Position numbers and translations under genes: made by a program
Notes under the pieces: generated by a model
Seen by the model: only the letters and a program-made list of their open reading frames with translations
Told to the model about the DNA's origin: nothing
Database searches by the model: none
Assembly: GCA_947503175.1 (NCBI GenBank)
Contig: CANNCO010000002.1
Location: 1-64,000, forward strand
Direction of reading: 5' to 3'
Length of the DNA stretch: 64,000 nucleotides
From: an uncultured Paracoccaceae bacterium
Lineage (GTDB): Bacteria; Pseudomonadota; Alphaproteobacteria; Rhodobacterales; Rhodobacteraceae
Part shown: positions 52,454 to 61,295 of the stretch, one piece after another
Layout of the letters: the number at the start of each line of letters is the position of its first letter
Numbering within the stretch: position 1 is the first letter of the stretch

Positions 52454-53041
52454 TCATTCTGCTGCGTGCTGCTGCAACTCAAGTTTAAGGTAGAAGCCGT
52501 TCGCCATTTGGCGCAGGTGGCCGGTCTCAACGAGGCGCGTCAAATGACCTCGTACCGTCGAGTCAGAGAGTTCGGGGCGCTTTGCGTGGATGTCTGCGGC
52601 GTTGAAAACGTCATACTCAGGCACAACCGCGAGGGTTTCTAATACCTGAGGCTGGACGGGCAAGAATTTGCGTTGGCGGTCGGGTCTCGGGATTGGATCG
52701 ATTTGGCGGATTGGCGCGGGTTTGGTTTCCGGTTTTGGCTTGGGCGGGCGATACCGATGCAGCCTGTGACCTTGCAGCCAAGGCTCAAGAGCTTCGAAAA
52801 CCGCGACTTCGTCAAGGCCTACCGTCGTGAACCAGAAGTGCCGCCATACCGCCCAATCACCACCCGCTGTGAAGAAGCTAATGGCATTTGATTGCACGCG
52901 CGATTTGTTTTTGTCCCCGCCGTAGGGGTCGGAGGGGTTTTTTAGATCGGCCAAGGCTTGCGCGATCACAGCCACCGCAAGTGAGATTTCTGGTCGCGTC
53001 TCTGCACCTATGCCGCGATAAATGCCATCGCTCTTAGGCAT
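52454..53041 (-). CDS. Winged-helix protein of the packaging operon (element 2)
   Basis: 195 residues from the ATG at 53041, overlapping the portal stop. The N-terminal part (AVIAQALADL...GGDWAVWRHFWFTTVGLDE) and the C-terminal winged helix (FNAADIHAKRPELSDSTVRGHLTRLVETGHLRQMANGFYLKL) correspond to the element 1 protein; a Pro/Lys-rich linker (RPPKPKPETKPAPIRQ) joins them. Conserved part of the cassette with unknown role. Confidence 0.72.
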   Translation of the reverse strand: MPKSDGIYRGIGAETRPEISLAVAVIAQALADLKNPSDPYGGDKNKSRVQSNAISFFTAGGDWAVWRHFWFTTVGLDEVAVFEALEPWLQGHRLHRYRPPKPKPETKPAPIRQIDPIPRPDRQRKFLPVQPQVLETLAVVPEYDVFNAADIHAKRPELSDSTVRGHLTRLVETGHLRQMANGFYLKLELQQHAAE

Positions 53042-54383
53042 CAAGCATCAGACCCGCGCCGTCTTCCTCGATCATGTCCTTCTCGTCTTCCGCCGAGCGG
53101 TCGCGCGGGATCAACTCGGCGGCTTGCAGGTTTTCGAAGAAGGTCGCGTATGAGATTTGACCGGCCATCAGCGTCTTCGAGAGTTCGGACAGCGTTCTGG
53201 GATCGATGCTGACGGACAGAAGGTCTTTGCTCAGTTCAAAGCGGACTTCTTCCACGGGAGATTGGGTCCACTCCGCGGCCCAACGAAGGAGGCGACGAAT
53301 AGCGATTTCTGTGCTTCGGATTGATCCGCGCAACAGGGACAACTCGCCTGAGGTGCGGAGGCGGGCGGTCTCGGGTTGTTCGTTGCGGTTCATTCCATCG
53401 TTAAGGAAGCGAGCGGCGATGGCCGCCATTGCCTGTTCCTTCTTCTCCATGTGCTCACGCAGATGCGAAATGCCGCCGCCTTTCGGCTCGAGAAAACCTG
53501 CATCACCATCCGCACCAAGGTGCCACATCGCGCCAGCCCCAATGGTGTTCGGCTTGTTCTTCTCGTTCAGCGCACCTTTCGTGTAGGGCGTTGGGCTGGC
53601 CGTCAGAAACAGAATGTGCTCGAGATCGGCTGAGTTTTGGTAGTGGGAGATGCTGAGATCGCACAGGTCCGCAAAAGGCGGTTTTTCGGGCGTCGGGTCG
53701 ATGTTCGCGGGCGATGGGAAGACGCAGGGAATGTACGTCAAAGGTGCGCCGTTGATCTGCGGAATGACCGCATCGACTTCCACGAAGCCGTCCGGGGCTT
53801 TTGTGCGCTCAAGCACTTGGACCGTGTAAATCGGGTCTGCTTCCAGAACGAGATGCCGTTCCGGGGCATCTTCTTGGGCGAAATCGTCCACGCCTTCTTG
53901 CAAGCGCAAATAGACCAACTTGCGCACGCCGTCGCGGATTTCGACGCGGTAATCCAAGACTTCTTCTGCCCGATATGTCGAGACGTGCGGCAGGGAGAGG
54001 CTGGTGTTTCCGTCGCGCGGGAAGTCGAGCAACAGGGCGCTGTAGCCGACTGATAGCGTTTCGCGCAGCACCCACTCGGTCAGCATGTCCAAGGAATTGC
54101 CTTCGATGGTGGTCCGCTCGATCAGCGGGGTCATGCGCTCCGGCAATTCGACAACCGGGTCTCGGCGCAAGGCGATGCCTGTCAGCCCAGAGAGCGCGCG
54201 CTCTGCGACGCCGAGATACAGGGCGCGCTGGCGGTATGCATCGTACTGTTGGGCGGTGAGTCCTGTCGGGCGCGGCAGGTAAATCTGACCTTGCTGCTTC
54301 ACCGCTTTTTGACCGCGCAGGCAGTCACGGACGCGCGCAACTTCTTCGCGGAATTCGTCGTAGAACCGGTTGTGGGTGCGCAT
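53034..54383 (-). CDS. DUF4055-type phage portal protein (element 2)
   Basis: 449 residues. Family features: GQIYLPRPTGLTAQQYDAYRQRALYLGVAERALSGLTGIALRRDP, LSVGYSALLLDFPRDG, then a helical stem (HLREHMEKKEQAMAAIAARFLNDGMNRNEQPETARLRTSGELSLLRGSIRSTEIAIRRLLRWA). It follows the same plan as the element 1 portal though clearly diverged. No capsid gene accompanies it. Confidence 0.85.
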   Translation of the reverse strand: MRTHNRFYDEFREEVARVRDCLRGQKAVKQQGQIYLPRPTGLTAQQYDAYRQRALYLGVAERALSGLTGIALRRDPVVELPERMTPLIERTTIEGNSLDMLTEWVLRETLSVGYSALLLDFPRDGNTSLSLPHVSTYRAEEVLDYRVEIRDGVRKLVYLRLQEGVDDFAQEDAPERHLVLEADPIYTVQVLERTKAPDGFVEVDAVIPQINGAPLTYIPCVFPSPANIDPTPEKPPFADLCDLSISHYQNSADLEHILFLTASPTPYTKGALNEKNKPNTIGAGAMWHLGADGDAGFLEPKGGGISHLREHMEKKEQAMAAIAARFLNDGMNRNEQPETARLRTSGELSLLRGSIRSTEIAIRRLLRWAAEWTQSPVEEVRFELSKDLLSVSIDPRTLSELSKTLMAGQISYATFFENLQAAELIPRDRSAEDEKDMIEEDGAGLMLDA

Positions 54384-54395
54384 GTGCGACGTCCT

Positions 54396-54686
54396 TTAGG
54401 CGACCAAGAAACGGGCGAGGTCACGCCACTTGATGATGGCGTTCATTCGCTGTGGGCGACGTGCATCCCATTGCGTGATCTGGACCCCGGTCGATGATGC
54501 GCTGAGTTCAAGCTGGCGCGCGGGCAATTCAAAGGCGAGGAAGTCTCGGTCGCTTTCGAGGAATTGCTGCAACGCGGCTTTGAACGCCGTCATCTCGATA
54601 TCGAAGTCTGCGGTCGAGGCGACGTTGCCTGCGGACAGGCTTTGAACCTGCAACTTGCCGTCGTTTTCCGTGATGATGTTTTCCAC
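54396..54686 (-). CDS. Hypothetical 96-residue protein before the portal
   Basis: GTG start with AAGGAG 7 bases upstream. The protein reads MENIITENDGKLQVQSLSAGNVAS... and is mostly beta-like with one helix (MTAFKAALQQFLESDRDFLAFELPARQLEL). Not recognised. It takes the same place as the 83-residue gene of element 1, 12 bases ahead of the portal. Confidence 0.65.
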   Translation of the reverse strand: MENIITENDGKLQVQSLSAGNVASTADFDIEMTAFKAALQQFLESDRDFLAFELPARQLELSASSTGVQITQWDARRPQRMNAIIKWRDLARFLVA

Positions 54687-55130
54687 ATTGCTCTCCTTGT
54701 GAGGCGACGGCGCTGGCCATTTAACAACGCCGCCGCCTCTTTGGCAGTGCCTGTGTACGGTCAGGCAATGACACGATACGTGGCGCGCGGGTGCTGCTGA
54801 AAGATGGGGATTTAGGTGGAGGAGGGGAGAGTTAGGTAGCGAGTCGATGCTTCGACCAAACGAAGGTTCGGCACGTGGGCAGGGCGGTGAACGTCAGGTC
54901 AGCGGACAGAGCTGCCTTTCGCTGCGGTTGCGCCAAAGTCCGCTTTCCGACCGGCACGGTTGTTTCGGTCGGAAGCGAAACTAATCGGAACAACCTATCC
55001 CTGATGGTCGTCCCAGAAACATTCGCGTGGCACTTGGGTAAAAGTCTATTATCCATTTTCAGTGGTTTGTTAGCCACCTTTCAGTTGCGCCGAAGTGAAC
55101 TCGTCTCATAGAGTTACCCAATATGATTAA
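54687..55130. other. Upstream region of the element 2 packaging operon
   Basis: No gene that I can support on either strand. It should contain the promoter of the minus-strand packaging operon, but I see no clear -35/-10 pair. Confidence 0.4.
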
Positions 55131-55448
55131 GTGAATAAGCCAAAGGAATTTCAAGTGTTCGAATCTGTGGGATTTATCATCCGTCTGCCTGTCGCTTTGT
55201 TGCGGTATGCCTTCCTTTTTCTTGTTCAAGTACCTTTCATGTACGGATTCCTTGGATTGATTGCGCTCGTCGTCACACCGCTGCTTCCAATCGTGTTTGT
55301 GTTTACCGCGCTCTCAAACGACAAAAAGGCTTGGAACGACTGGTTGGGATATTCGTTCTTTTCTTGGTCATCCACCAAGTCCGGCATCCCTGAGATGAAA
55401 AAAGAGATTGATGATTGGCTGCTCGGCAAGCCAAGCCGCTGGGATTAA
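55131..55448 (+). CDS. Small membrane protein
   Basis: 105 residues, GTG start. Two hydrophobic segments (about 14-34 and 36-60, IRLPVALLRYAFLFLVQVPFMYGF and LGLIALVVTPLLPIVFVFTAL) precede a polar, Trp-rich tail. No family recognised. It runs opposite to the packaging operon and has lower GC, so it is probably cargo, possibly a superinfection-exclusion type protein. Confidence 0.55.
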   Translation: MNKPKEFQVFESVGFIIRLPVALLRYAFLFLVQVPFMYGFLGLIALVVTPLLPIVFVFTALSNDKKAWNDWLGYSFFSWSSTKSGIPEMKKEIDDWLLGKPSRWD

Positions 55449-55730
55449 GTGCCCAAAAGCCGCTCGAGTAGAAGCTTTGGTAAAACGCAGTTTGAATTAG
55501 TCACGGTTTTAGCCCTTCGACAGCACCAGGCATTCATGTAACGCGCAGCATCCGTGGCTTCGGGCTCACAGCGGCCATTCGCTTCGGTGGGGATTTTTGA
55601 AGAAATAGGCTCTGCAATCTGACCGTGGGTCCGGGGTGCGCGTTTCCGCAGGAGGGGGTCCCGCGTTGATCGTGCAGAAATGCGCAGATCGAAAAGGTGG
55701 AGGTCGTGGAAGTGGGCGTTGGACCGAAAG

Positions 55731-55752
55731 ACATTGCAAATACGTTGCAAGC
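55731..55752 (-). promoter_or_regulatory. ATTTGCAACGT-type doublet, internal copy
   Basis: On the minus strand the 22 bases match the tandem ATTTGCAACGT doublet of the element ends at 19 of 22 positions (TTGCAACGTATTTGCAATGT within it). It lies between the replication and packaging modules, the same place as the internal doublet of element 1, and is likewise inverted relative to the end copies. Confidence 0.6.
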
Positions 55753-55897
55753 GCCAAAGCAGATTGCTTGCTGCTCAAGAGGTTGGCGGGAAGAACAGTT
55801 GATTATTTATCAAGACGCAGACTTTGAGATGCGCGTCTCTGCACAGAAATGTCGGAATTTCGCGCGGAGTGTGGATCGCTGTCAAAACGCGTTGCGA

Positions 55898-56166
55898 CCA
55901 CCATAGCGCCACCATAACCAGCATAGCAATTCTATGGTGGGCGCGAAAACCGCTTTGCGATCAATGACCTGCCACCATAACCACCATAACCACCATAGTT
56001 GTAGTGTGTGCTTAGACAGTGATGTGCGAACGCGTGCACGCCTCCCAGAGCACACAACGTCGCGAAACTACCCTGTCTATGGTGGTTATGCTGGTGACAT
56101 ATTGAAAACAAAGCACAAATCACAACCAGCATAGAATCACCATGCTGGTCGCGACCGCTATGGTGG
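55898..56166. repeat. Iteron array of CCACCATA motifs, likely replication origin
   Basis: Eight exact copies of CCACCATA (plus strand at 55898, 55909, 55972, 55981, 55990; minus strand at 55933, 56078, 56159) and three CCAGCATA variants (55918, 56087 minus, 56126) in 270 bases. Three copies form a 9-bp tandem. The array ends at the 3' end of the primase-helicase gene. Such iterons next to an AEP-SF3 protein resemble P4-type origins bound by their own initiator. Confidence 0.75.
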
Positions 56167-58539
56167 TTAGAAAGGTGCGTCCTGCTTGACGACTCCACCT
56201 TGCTCACGGACGTAAGCCTCAACGTCCTCAGGATCAGCTTCAGTCTCATCCGTCCAATCAGGATCAGGAACCGAATACGCCTCCCATTCACCACCCATTG
56301 GATATTGCTCGTTCGTCAGCCTCGCGACACGCTCACGGAAGACAGACAGAGCCGGCATCTGAATGCCCGTTCGATCCGACCGCTTCGTGACGACGCGTGT
56401 CACCACACCGTCTGCATTGACGCGCGTCTCAACCTTCTCGATGTGGACGCAGCGTGTCGTTGATACAGCGCCGAACTTATCACGAACCTGATTTGCGAAC
56501 CGCCTCGGTGGATCGAGACGACTACCGCCGCGATCACGCACTTCTTCAGCAAGCGCCTTCGTTGAAATCTTCCCTTCACCAAAGACGTCATGCGGACATA
56601 CGCCCATGAGCGCGATCTCGTGCATCAACTCGAGCAAGGGATCTGACGACCGTGCATCGTCGTCTTTCGCGCGCGTATGATAAGGAAAGCCGATGCGCTC
56701 GCGATCCACCTCATAGTCGAGCAAATACTTCAACACGACACCGGGCCTTTCACGGACGAGTTCATAATACGGTTCCCACCACTTACGCGACGCCATAGAG
56801 CGCGGCTCATGTGGGCATGTGCGCGGGACATTCAGAATTGTCCACCGCCTATCTGTCGCGTCGATATGGACCGCCTGATCCTCATTCGTTGTCGCAATCA
56901 CGCGGTGGACATTCTTGCCTTCAAATGATGGCAATTGCTTCTGTTCGTACTCCCACACTGGCGACTCGACGAATGTTTTGAGAAGCGCCGCTAGTTTTCG
57001 ATCACCCGCGAAGAATGACTCTTCACCCAAGACCAACGTCTTGCCATAGAGGCGGCGATTGAATTGCTTCTTGAACTGATCTGTTCCGCCAAACTCGTGG
57101 ACGTGGTTTGCGCCCAAGATATGTCGCATCGCGCGACCGAGGAACGATTTGCCTGTACCGGGATCGCCGCGGAGAGCGAGGGCTGTACCGGGATGAACCG
57201 ACCACGGTCGTTGCACGGCGTCGGCAAGGTACATCGTGACCCAGTGCGCCGCATCCATATCGCCGCCGCAGATATCAAGGATGTATTTTTCCCAGAGCGA
57301 AGAGTCACCTTCCTCAGGCTCGACTGACCATCCATTGAACAGATTGTAGCCAGGGCCATCGTAGTCGAGCGGTTCGAGAACGAAGTCGCGATAGACGCGC
57401 CGCTGTGAACTTCTTTCCCACTTCGCACGGATGAGTTCACAGGGCTGCGTCAGGGCGATGAAGCTCGAGTAGTTGGACGAAAACTTGGTCTTGAGGTTCA
57501 AATACTCAACGCGGCCCTCGACCGACATGATCGCCCATTCTTCATTGAACGCGGCAATGTCCGCCTCAGTCACACCCTTCTTCTTGCCGGGCCACGGACC
57601 GTCATATCCGTTCCTTGTCGCGATCCGCCAAAACGACAATGGTGAATACTTCTTCGGTTTGAGACCCGTCCAATGGTCTTCACCATCAGCCGCCGCGTCA
57701 TGCTTCGCCGACGTTGCACCCCATTCAATCCACTTGTCGCGCGCCCAATCGTCTCCAAACGCTGCTTTCAATGCGAGGCCCGCAGCGCCCCAAGAGTCGC
57801 GGTCGTCCACATCATACTTTTGGATGAAGCGGGCGAATGCCGCCTCGCGATTGTCCCCGATCTCTTCAGGCGGGACCTGTTTCGATGCGACGGGAACAAA
57901 CTCGATTGCGAGATCATCGAGCGAGCATTCAACAAGTTCGGACACACTGCCGTTCTGAACCACACGCACTGGTTTCGACTCGCGGCCACAGGGCAGGGCA
58001 ACATTCTGAAAGCCACCGCCCTTCGGGAAAACCTCAATCTGGTGCTCTACGCCCGTTTTGTCGCCCTTCGCATTCGTCTTCGTAATGTTCAGGCGCGAGG
58101 AACCTGCGGCGACGTACTTGGTCTTCGGTTCGTCGATAGAGTCGAAGATGTCTTTGGCGAGATTTTGAAACGCTTGCCAAGAATGCGCGCTCTCGAAGAA
58201 CAGCCAAACGTGAAAACCGCACCCGCCACCTGATCGAAAGATGAGATGTGGAATGCCGAGGCGCGTCAGTGTTGCGCTGACCGTGAGTGTCGGAGACGTC
58301 GCGACGCCTTCACCTTTCTTGTCGTCGAAGTCGAGAACCATAACGCGGGATCGCGTCTGTTCCTCATCCACGTTGCAATACAAACCCCACGCCGCTGTGC
58401 CGTCGAGATGTTGCGTGACCTGTGCGTCGGTTAGTCGGCCATCATGCTTTGTGTAGCCGGCCTTTTTGTCACCGCGAGCGGGAAACCACTTTGAGTGGTG
58501 CCGCGCGTCCATAAGTTCGATGATTTCTTGCAGTTCCAT
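56167..58539 (-). CDS. Primase-helicase (AEP primase + SF3 helicase), P4-alpha-like
   Basis: About 790 residues. The AEP primase domain has VMVLDFD (Asp70, Asp72), SGGGCGFHVWLFFE (His110) and SRLNITK. The SF3 helicase has Walker A GDPGTGKS (458-465), GKTLVLGEESFF (Walker B region) and VIATTNEDQAVHIDATDRRW with sensor-1 Asn and Arg finger. It should prime and unwind replication from the iteron array at its 3' end. The ATG at 58539 is preferred to the longer frame. No family overlap with the element 1 replication protein is evident in the helicase part. Confidence 0.87.
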   Translation of the reverse strand: MELQEIIELMDARHHSKWFPARGDKKAGYTKHDGRLTDAQVTQHLDGTAAWGLYCNVDEEQTRSRVMVLDFDDKKGEGVATSPTLTVSATLTRLGIPHLIFRSGGGCGFHVWLFFESAHSWQAFQNLAKDIFDSIDEPKTKYVAAGSSRLNITKTNAKGDKTGVEHQIEVFPKGGGFQNVALPCGRESKPVRVVQNGSVSELVECSLDDLAIEFVPVASKQVPPEEIGDNREAAFARFIQKYDVDDRDSWGAAGLALKAAFGDDWARDKWIEWGATSAKHDAAADGEDHWTGLKPKKYSPLSFWRIATRNGYDGPWPGKKKGVTEADIAAFNEEWAIMSVEGRVEYLNLKTKFSSNYSSFIALTQPCELIRAKWERSSQRRVYRDFVLEPLDYDGPGYNLFNGWSVEPEEGDSSLWEKYILDICGGDMDAAHWVTMYLADAVQRPWSVHPGTALALRGDPGTGKSFLGRAMRHILGANHVHEFGGTDQFKKQFNRRLYGKTLVLGEESFFAGDRKLAALLKTFVESPVWEYEQKQLPSFEGKNVHRVIATTNEDQAVHIDATDRRWTILNVPRTCPHEPRSMASRKWWEPYYELVRERPGVVLKYLLDYEVDRERIGFPYHTRAKDDDARSSDPLLELMHEIALMGVCPHDVFGEGKISTKALAEEVRDRGGSRLDPPRRFANQVRDKFGAVSTTRCVHIEKVETRVNADGVVTRVVTKRSDRTGIQMPALSVFRERVARLTNEQYPMGGEWEAYSVPDPDWTDETEADPEDVEAYVREQGGVVKQDAPF

Positions 58540-58678
58540 TCGTCTACTCTCTTTCAATGAGAGCGACATCCAGATCCTCGATCTCCGGTTGAGCGTGCAC
58601 CAGCGACCCAATATGTTGAGCCTGTCTTGCGTAGTGCATTTTCTTCTTCGGAGAGGGCGGCCTAGACGGTCGCCCTTT

Positions 58679-58936
58679 TCAATTCACAAGGTTCTCTTCG
58701 GCCCACGCATCAACATCCGCACGGCGATACCGCACGAAGCGCGACGACGACTGAATGAACTTCGGCCCGCGACGCTCATTTCGCCATTCCTGCAAAGCGT
58801 CCAAGGACACGTCGAGGTATTCGGCGGTCTGTTTGGGGGTCATGTACTCGACCGGCTCAACAAGACGCGTCATCGCGTCCCGCATTGCGGCCATATCTTC
58901 GCGCAAGGCGCGCATTTCTGAACTGAGTTCCGACAA
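58679..58936 (-). CDS. HTH_17/AlpA-like excisionase or regulator (element 2)
   Basis: 85 residues: an N-terminal charged helix (MSELSSEMRALREDMAAMRDAMTRLVEP), then an HTH_17 domain (YMTPKQTAEYLDVSLDALQEWRNERRGPKFIQSSSRFVRYRRADVDAWAEE). Same two-part layout as the element 1 protein at 14023. Likely excisionase or integrase regulator. Confidence 0.83.
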   Translation of the reverse strand: MSELSSEMRALREDMAAMRDAMTRLVEPVEYMTPKQTAEYLDVSLDALQEWRNERRGPKFIQSSSRFVRYRRADVDAWAEENLVN

Positions 58937-59110
58937 CGGACTACTCCTGTCTCTTCCAGAAACAGTCGTGCCCTACGATCCGTTGTCTATCGTGGGTTTC
59001 GGGCTCTCACGTCCACCGACCTCTCCCACGCGGGTCACTGTGGCTCGATATGCTGGCGCCCCCAACACGGGCACGGCGTCTCACGACGCGGCATTGACGC
59101 ATCATCGAAC

Positions 59111-60277
59111 TTAGGTGCCGCTTTGGATCAATTCAAGTGCGGAATCAGGTGTAGTCCCGTACTGGTCCACGAGCGTGGATGTCACCTGTTCAACGATCTC
59201 ACCATCTGCAACGTCGCCCATGTAGTGCGCGACCATCTGATGTGCGTCGGCATTGATCTTGTCGCCTCTCAGAAACGCGATGATGTAGGACGGTAGCTGC
59301 CGCTTTCCGCAGGCCGTTGTGTAATGGTGCCTCGTGTCATGTACGCGAGACGACGGCAATGAACGCAGGCGATGGATTGGCACGCCCACTCTGACTTCTG
59401 ATGGAAAGACGTTGATGGGGTCTTTGCCTTTCTGTGCCGTCAGAGCCGCGACAACGAGACTAGAGATTGGAATGTCGCGTGAGAGGCGGTTCTTCATCCG
59501 CGGCAGATGTATAACTCGCTTGTTCAGTTCGACGTGCCCACGTTCGCCTTTCGGGTCACGCGTCCAGCGCAGTTGGGCGACGGCAGAATTTCGAATGCCC
59601 GTCAGCATCACGACAATCCATGCCATCCGTTCCGTGTGAGACGGCAACTGCTCCATATCCTTCCAGATCGCAGACAGGTCGCCCTTGGTGATCGGCTCAC
59701 GCTTCGTCGCAGCCTTGAGTTCGATGCCCTCGGCTGGGTTGTTGAGGTCGGGGCGGTGTTTGCGGGCCTGCCGATATGATGCACCGATGACTGCGCGGCA
59801 GAGACGTGCTGTGGGCGGGCTGAGTGACGACAGAAGGCGCTGCAACTCCATGTGAGAGATGGACTCAAGCTTTCTGTCCATGATCGCATCGACGTTCTTC
59901 ATAGCAGAGCGGTAGTCGCGGACGGTCGAGGCTTTGATTTTGTCGGCGCTGAGTTTGGTTGAGACATGATACTCGAACGCGTGACGAAGGGTGTCCATCT
60001 TCTCCGCCGACGCCACCGTGCCGTTGTGGATTTCAGCCGCGCGCTTCTTGGACTCGTTCGCCGCAAGTTCGAGTGAGACGGCGGGATACCGACCGAGGTT
60101 CACGGTCATCGTCTTGCCGGTCATCGGATTGCGCTTCTTGAGATACCAAGTCTTCGATGACTGGCCAACGGCAAGGTGCAGCCCTGGGTAGGCGTCGCCT
60201 GCGTGTGTGTACCAAGTCGTCTTCGGCTGCTGTCTGAGACCCCGAACCTGCGCCTCTGTGAATGTTATCTGCGGCAT
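59111..60277 (-). CDS. Tyrosine-type site-specific integrase (element 2)
   Basis: 388 residues. Arm-binding DUF4102-like N-terminus (WYTHAGDAYPGLHLAVGQSSKTWYLKKRNP), core-binding helices, and a catalytic domain with MLTGIRNSAVAQLRW (Arg), RVHDTRHHYTTA (H-x-x-R), MVAHYMGDV (second His region) and a distal Tyr (LVDQYGTT). It lies about 150 bases from the right att site, with the ATTTGCAACGT doublet in between. Catalyses insertion into tRNA-Arg. Confidence 0.9.
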   Translation of the reverse strand: MPQITFTEAQVRGLRQQPKTTWYTHAGDAYPGLHLAVGQSSKTWYLKKRNPMTGKTMTVNLGRYPAVSLELAANESKKRAAEIHNGTVASAEKMDTLRHAFEYHVSTKLSADKIKASTVRDYRSAMKNVDAIMDRKLESISHMELQRLLSSLSPPTARLCRAVIGASYRQARKHRPDLNNPAEGIELKAATKREPITKGDLSAIWKDMEQLPSHTERMAWIVVMLTGIRNSAVAQLRWTRDPKGERGHVELNKRVIHLPRMKNRLSRDIPISSLVVAALTAQKGKDPINVFPSEVRVGVPIHRLRSLPSSRVHDTRHHYTTACGKRQLPSYIIAFLRGDKINADAHQMVAHYMGDVADGEIVEQVTSTLVDQYGTTPDSALELIQSGT

Positions 60278-60288
60278 GATCTGATCCT

Positions 60289-60313
60289 GTCATTTGCAAC
60301 GTATTTGCAACGT
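60289..60313 (+). promoter_or_regulatory. ATTTGCAACGT tandem doublet, right end
   Basis: Identical over 25 bases to 45201-45225 (GTC plus two ATTTGCAACGT copies), in the same orientation, just upstream of the integrase start. A further related CGTTGCAAACGT lies at about 60363. Fits integrase arm sites and integrase autoregulation. Confidence 0.75.
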
Positions 60314-60429
60314 CTAAGGCCAGTTTGATACAGCCTAAGCGTGTGACGTGCAATTTATTTTCGTTGCAAACGTAGGTAAATCAATGGTTTGACGTTTGTA
60401 ATCCTGTGTAGTCAACCAAAGCAAAATTA

Positions 60430-60475
60430 ACTACGAATCAAGGGGTCGGGGGTTCGAATCCTCCCCAGCGCGCCA
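60430..60475. repeat. Right attachment site of element 2
   Basis: A 46-bp exact copy of the 3' part of tRNA-Arg (45102-45147). There is no 5' tRNA half before it, so it is the distal att half and not a tRNA gene. Confidence 0.93.
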
Positions 60476-61216
60476 AATTTTCAGTGTCGAACGTCAGATG
60501 ACTTTGACCTTTGCGTCATAAACTGACCCAATCACCCGTTTCTGCCCGCTTGGCTTTGTGCGTTTGATCCTGATCCCCATTCGGAAAATCAGGGGCTATT
60601 TGAAGGTCAGACGGCGAAGCAGCCTGACTCTGAAAATCTGCCAGATGGCGAACGCGGGAGGGCGCGAAGCAACGCGGTTCGGCGGGGTTGGTGCGGCCCC
60701 GCAGGCGCAGCCGAGGACACGGCCCTGTCTGGTTGGGTTGCCCCAGCGGGAGGGCCGCACCCTCTGTCATTTCCATTGAGACCGTCTGGACCTGTGCAGA
60801 AACATGAATGGCAACGAGTTTCGCTCATGGTTCAACTGGACCTCGCGTTTGCTACCACGTCGCTTAACTGTCTTCCCGGCTGCCTATCGACGAACCCGCT
60901 CGGAAATCTCTGGCGCTGAGCAGTGAGAAAACCTGAAATGGCTAGAGGAAACACGTCACTACCGAATGCCCTTACAGTGCTTGCCGCTTCGACCGATGCC
61001 GGAACCCTCGGTCGCCACGAAATCTGATCTCTGATGCACGAACACATTAACTGAGGCATTCGGGAACTGAGGCATTCGGGCCGAACCGGTCACCGATGCC
61101 TTCGGGACACAGGCCGTCGTAAGGCCGCCATAGCCTTCCCCCGTATGACTTTTCTGTCAGTTCTCCTTCGCCCTTCCTGAGCGAGATGACGACGCCAAAG
61201 TGTCAACACCACGCAA
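60476..61216. other. Gene-poor region right of element 2
   Basis: About 740 bases with no supportable gene; frames on both strands lack family similarity. It includes a 16-bp exact tandem repeat AACTGAGGCATTCGGG (61049-61064 and 61065-61080) followed by a related inverted piece (GATGCCTTCGGG). It may be eroded DNA beyond the original tRNA site. Confidence 0.5.
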
Positions 61217-61255
61217 TTGACACCATTGGTCTATTGGTCTACTAGCCCGACCAAT
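61217..61255 (+). promoter_or_regulatory. Promoter and GntR operator of the denD locus
   Basis: TTGACA (61217-61222), 17 bases, TACTAG (61240-61245) make a near-consensus promoter. Within and after it are ATTGGTC (61225-61231), ATTGGTC (61233-61239) and the inverted GACCAAT (61249-61255). The outer inverted pair is spaced by 9 bases, as FCD-type GntR operators often are, so autorepression by the next gene is likely. Confidence 0.72.
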
Positions 61256-61295
61256 GGGCCAAAAGATTGCTTACTGGTGCCATATGAGGAAACGG

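Larger units (their letters stand above)
45102..60475. mobile_element. Element 2: integrative phage-satellite-like island in tRNA-Arg(ACG)
   Basis: Bounded by an exact 46-bp direct repeat (45102-45147 and 60430-60475). From the integrase end (right) it carries a tyrosine integrase, HTH_17 protein, AEP-SF3 primase-helicase, an iteron array, DUF4055 portal, winged-helix protein, coiled-coil protein, small terminase, separate terminase ATPase and nuclease, then a large nuclease-NTPase cargo gene and small ORFs by the tRNA. The order is the same as in element 1 and again no capsid, tail or lysis gene is seen. Confidence 0.9.

Noticed and set aside
55898-56166. A CRISPR array
   Set aside because: Repeats are only 8-9 bp, occur in both orientations and have irregular spacing without unique spacers; no cas genes are present.
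60430-60475. A second tRNA-Arg gene
   Set aside because: Only the 3' 46 bases are present; the 5' half is absent. It is the element 2 att site.
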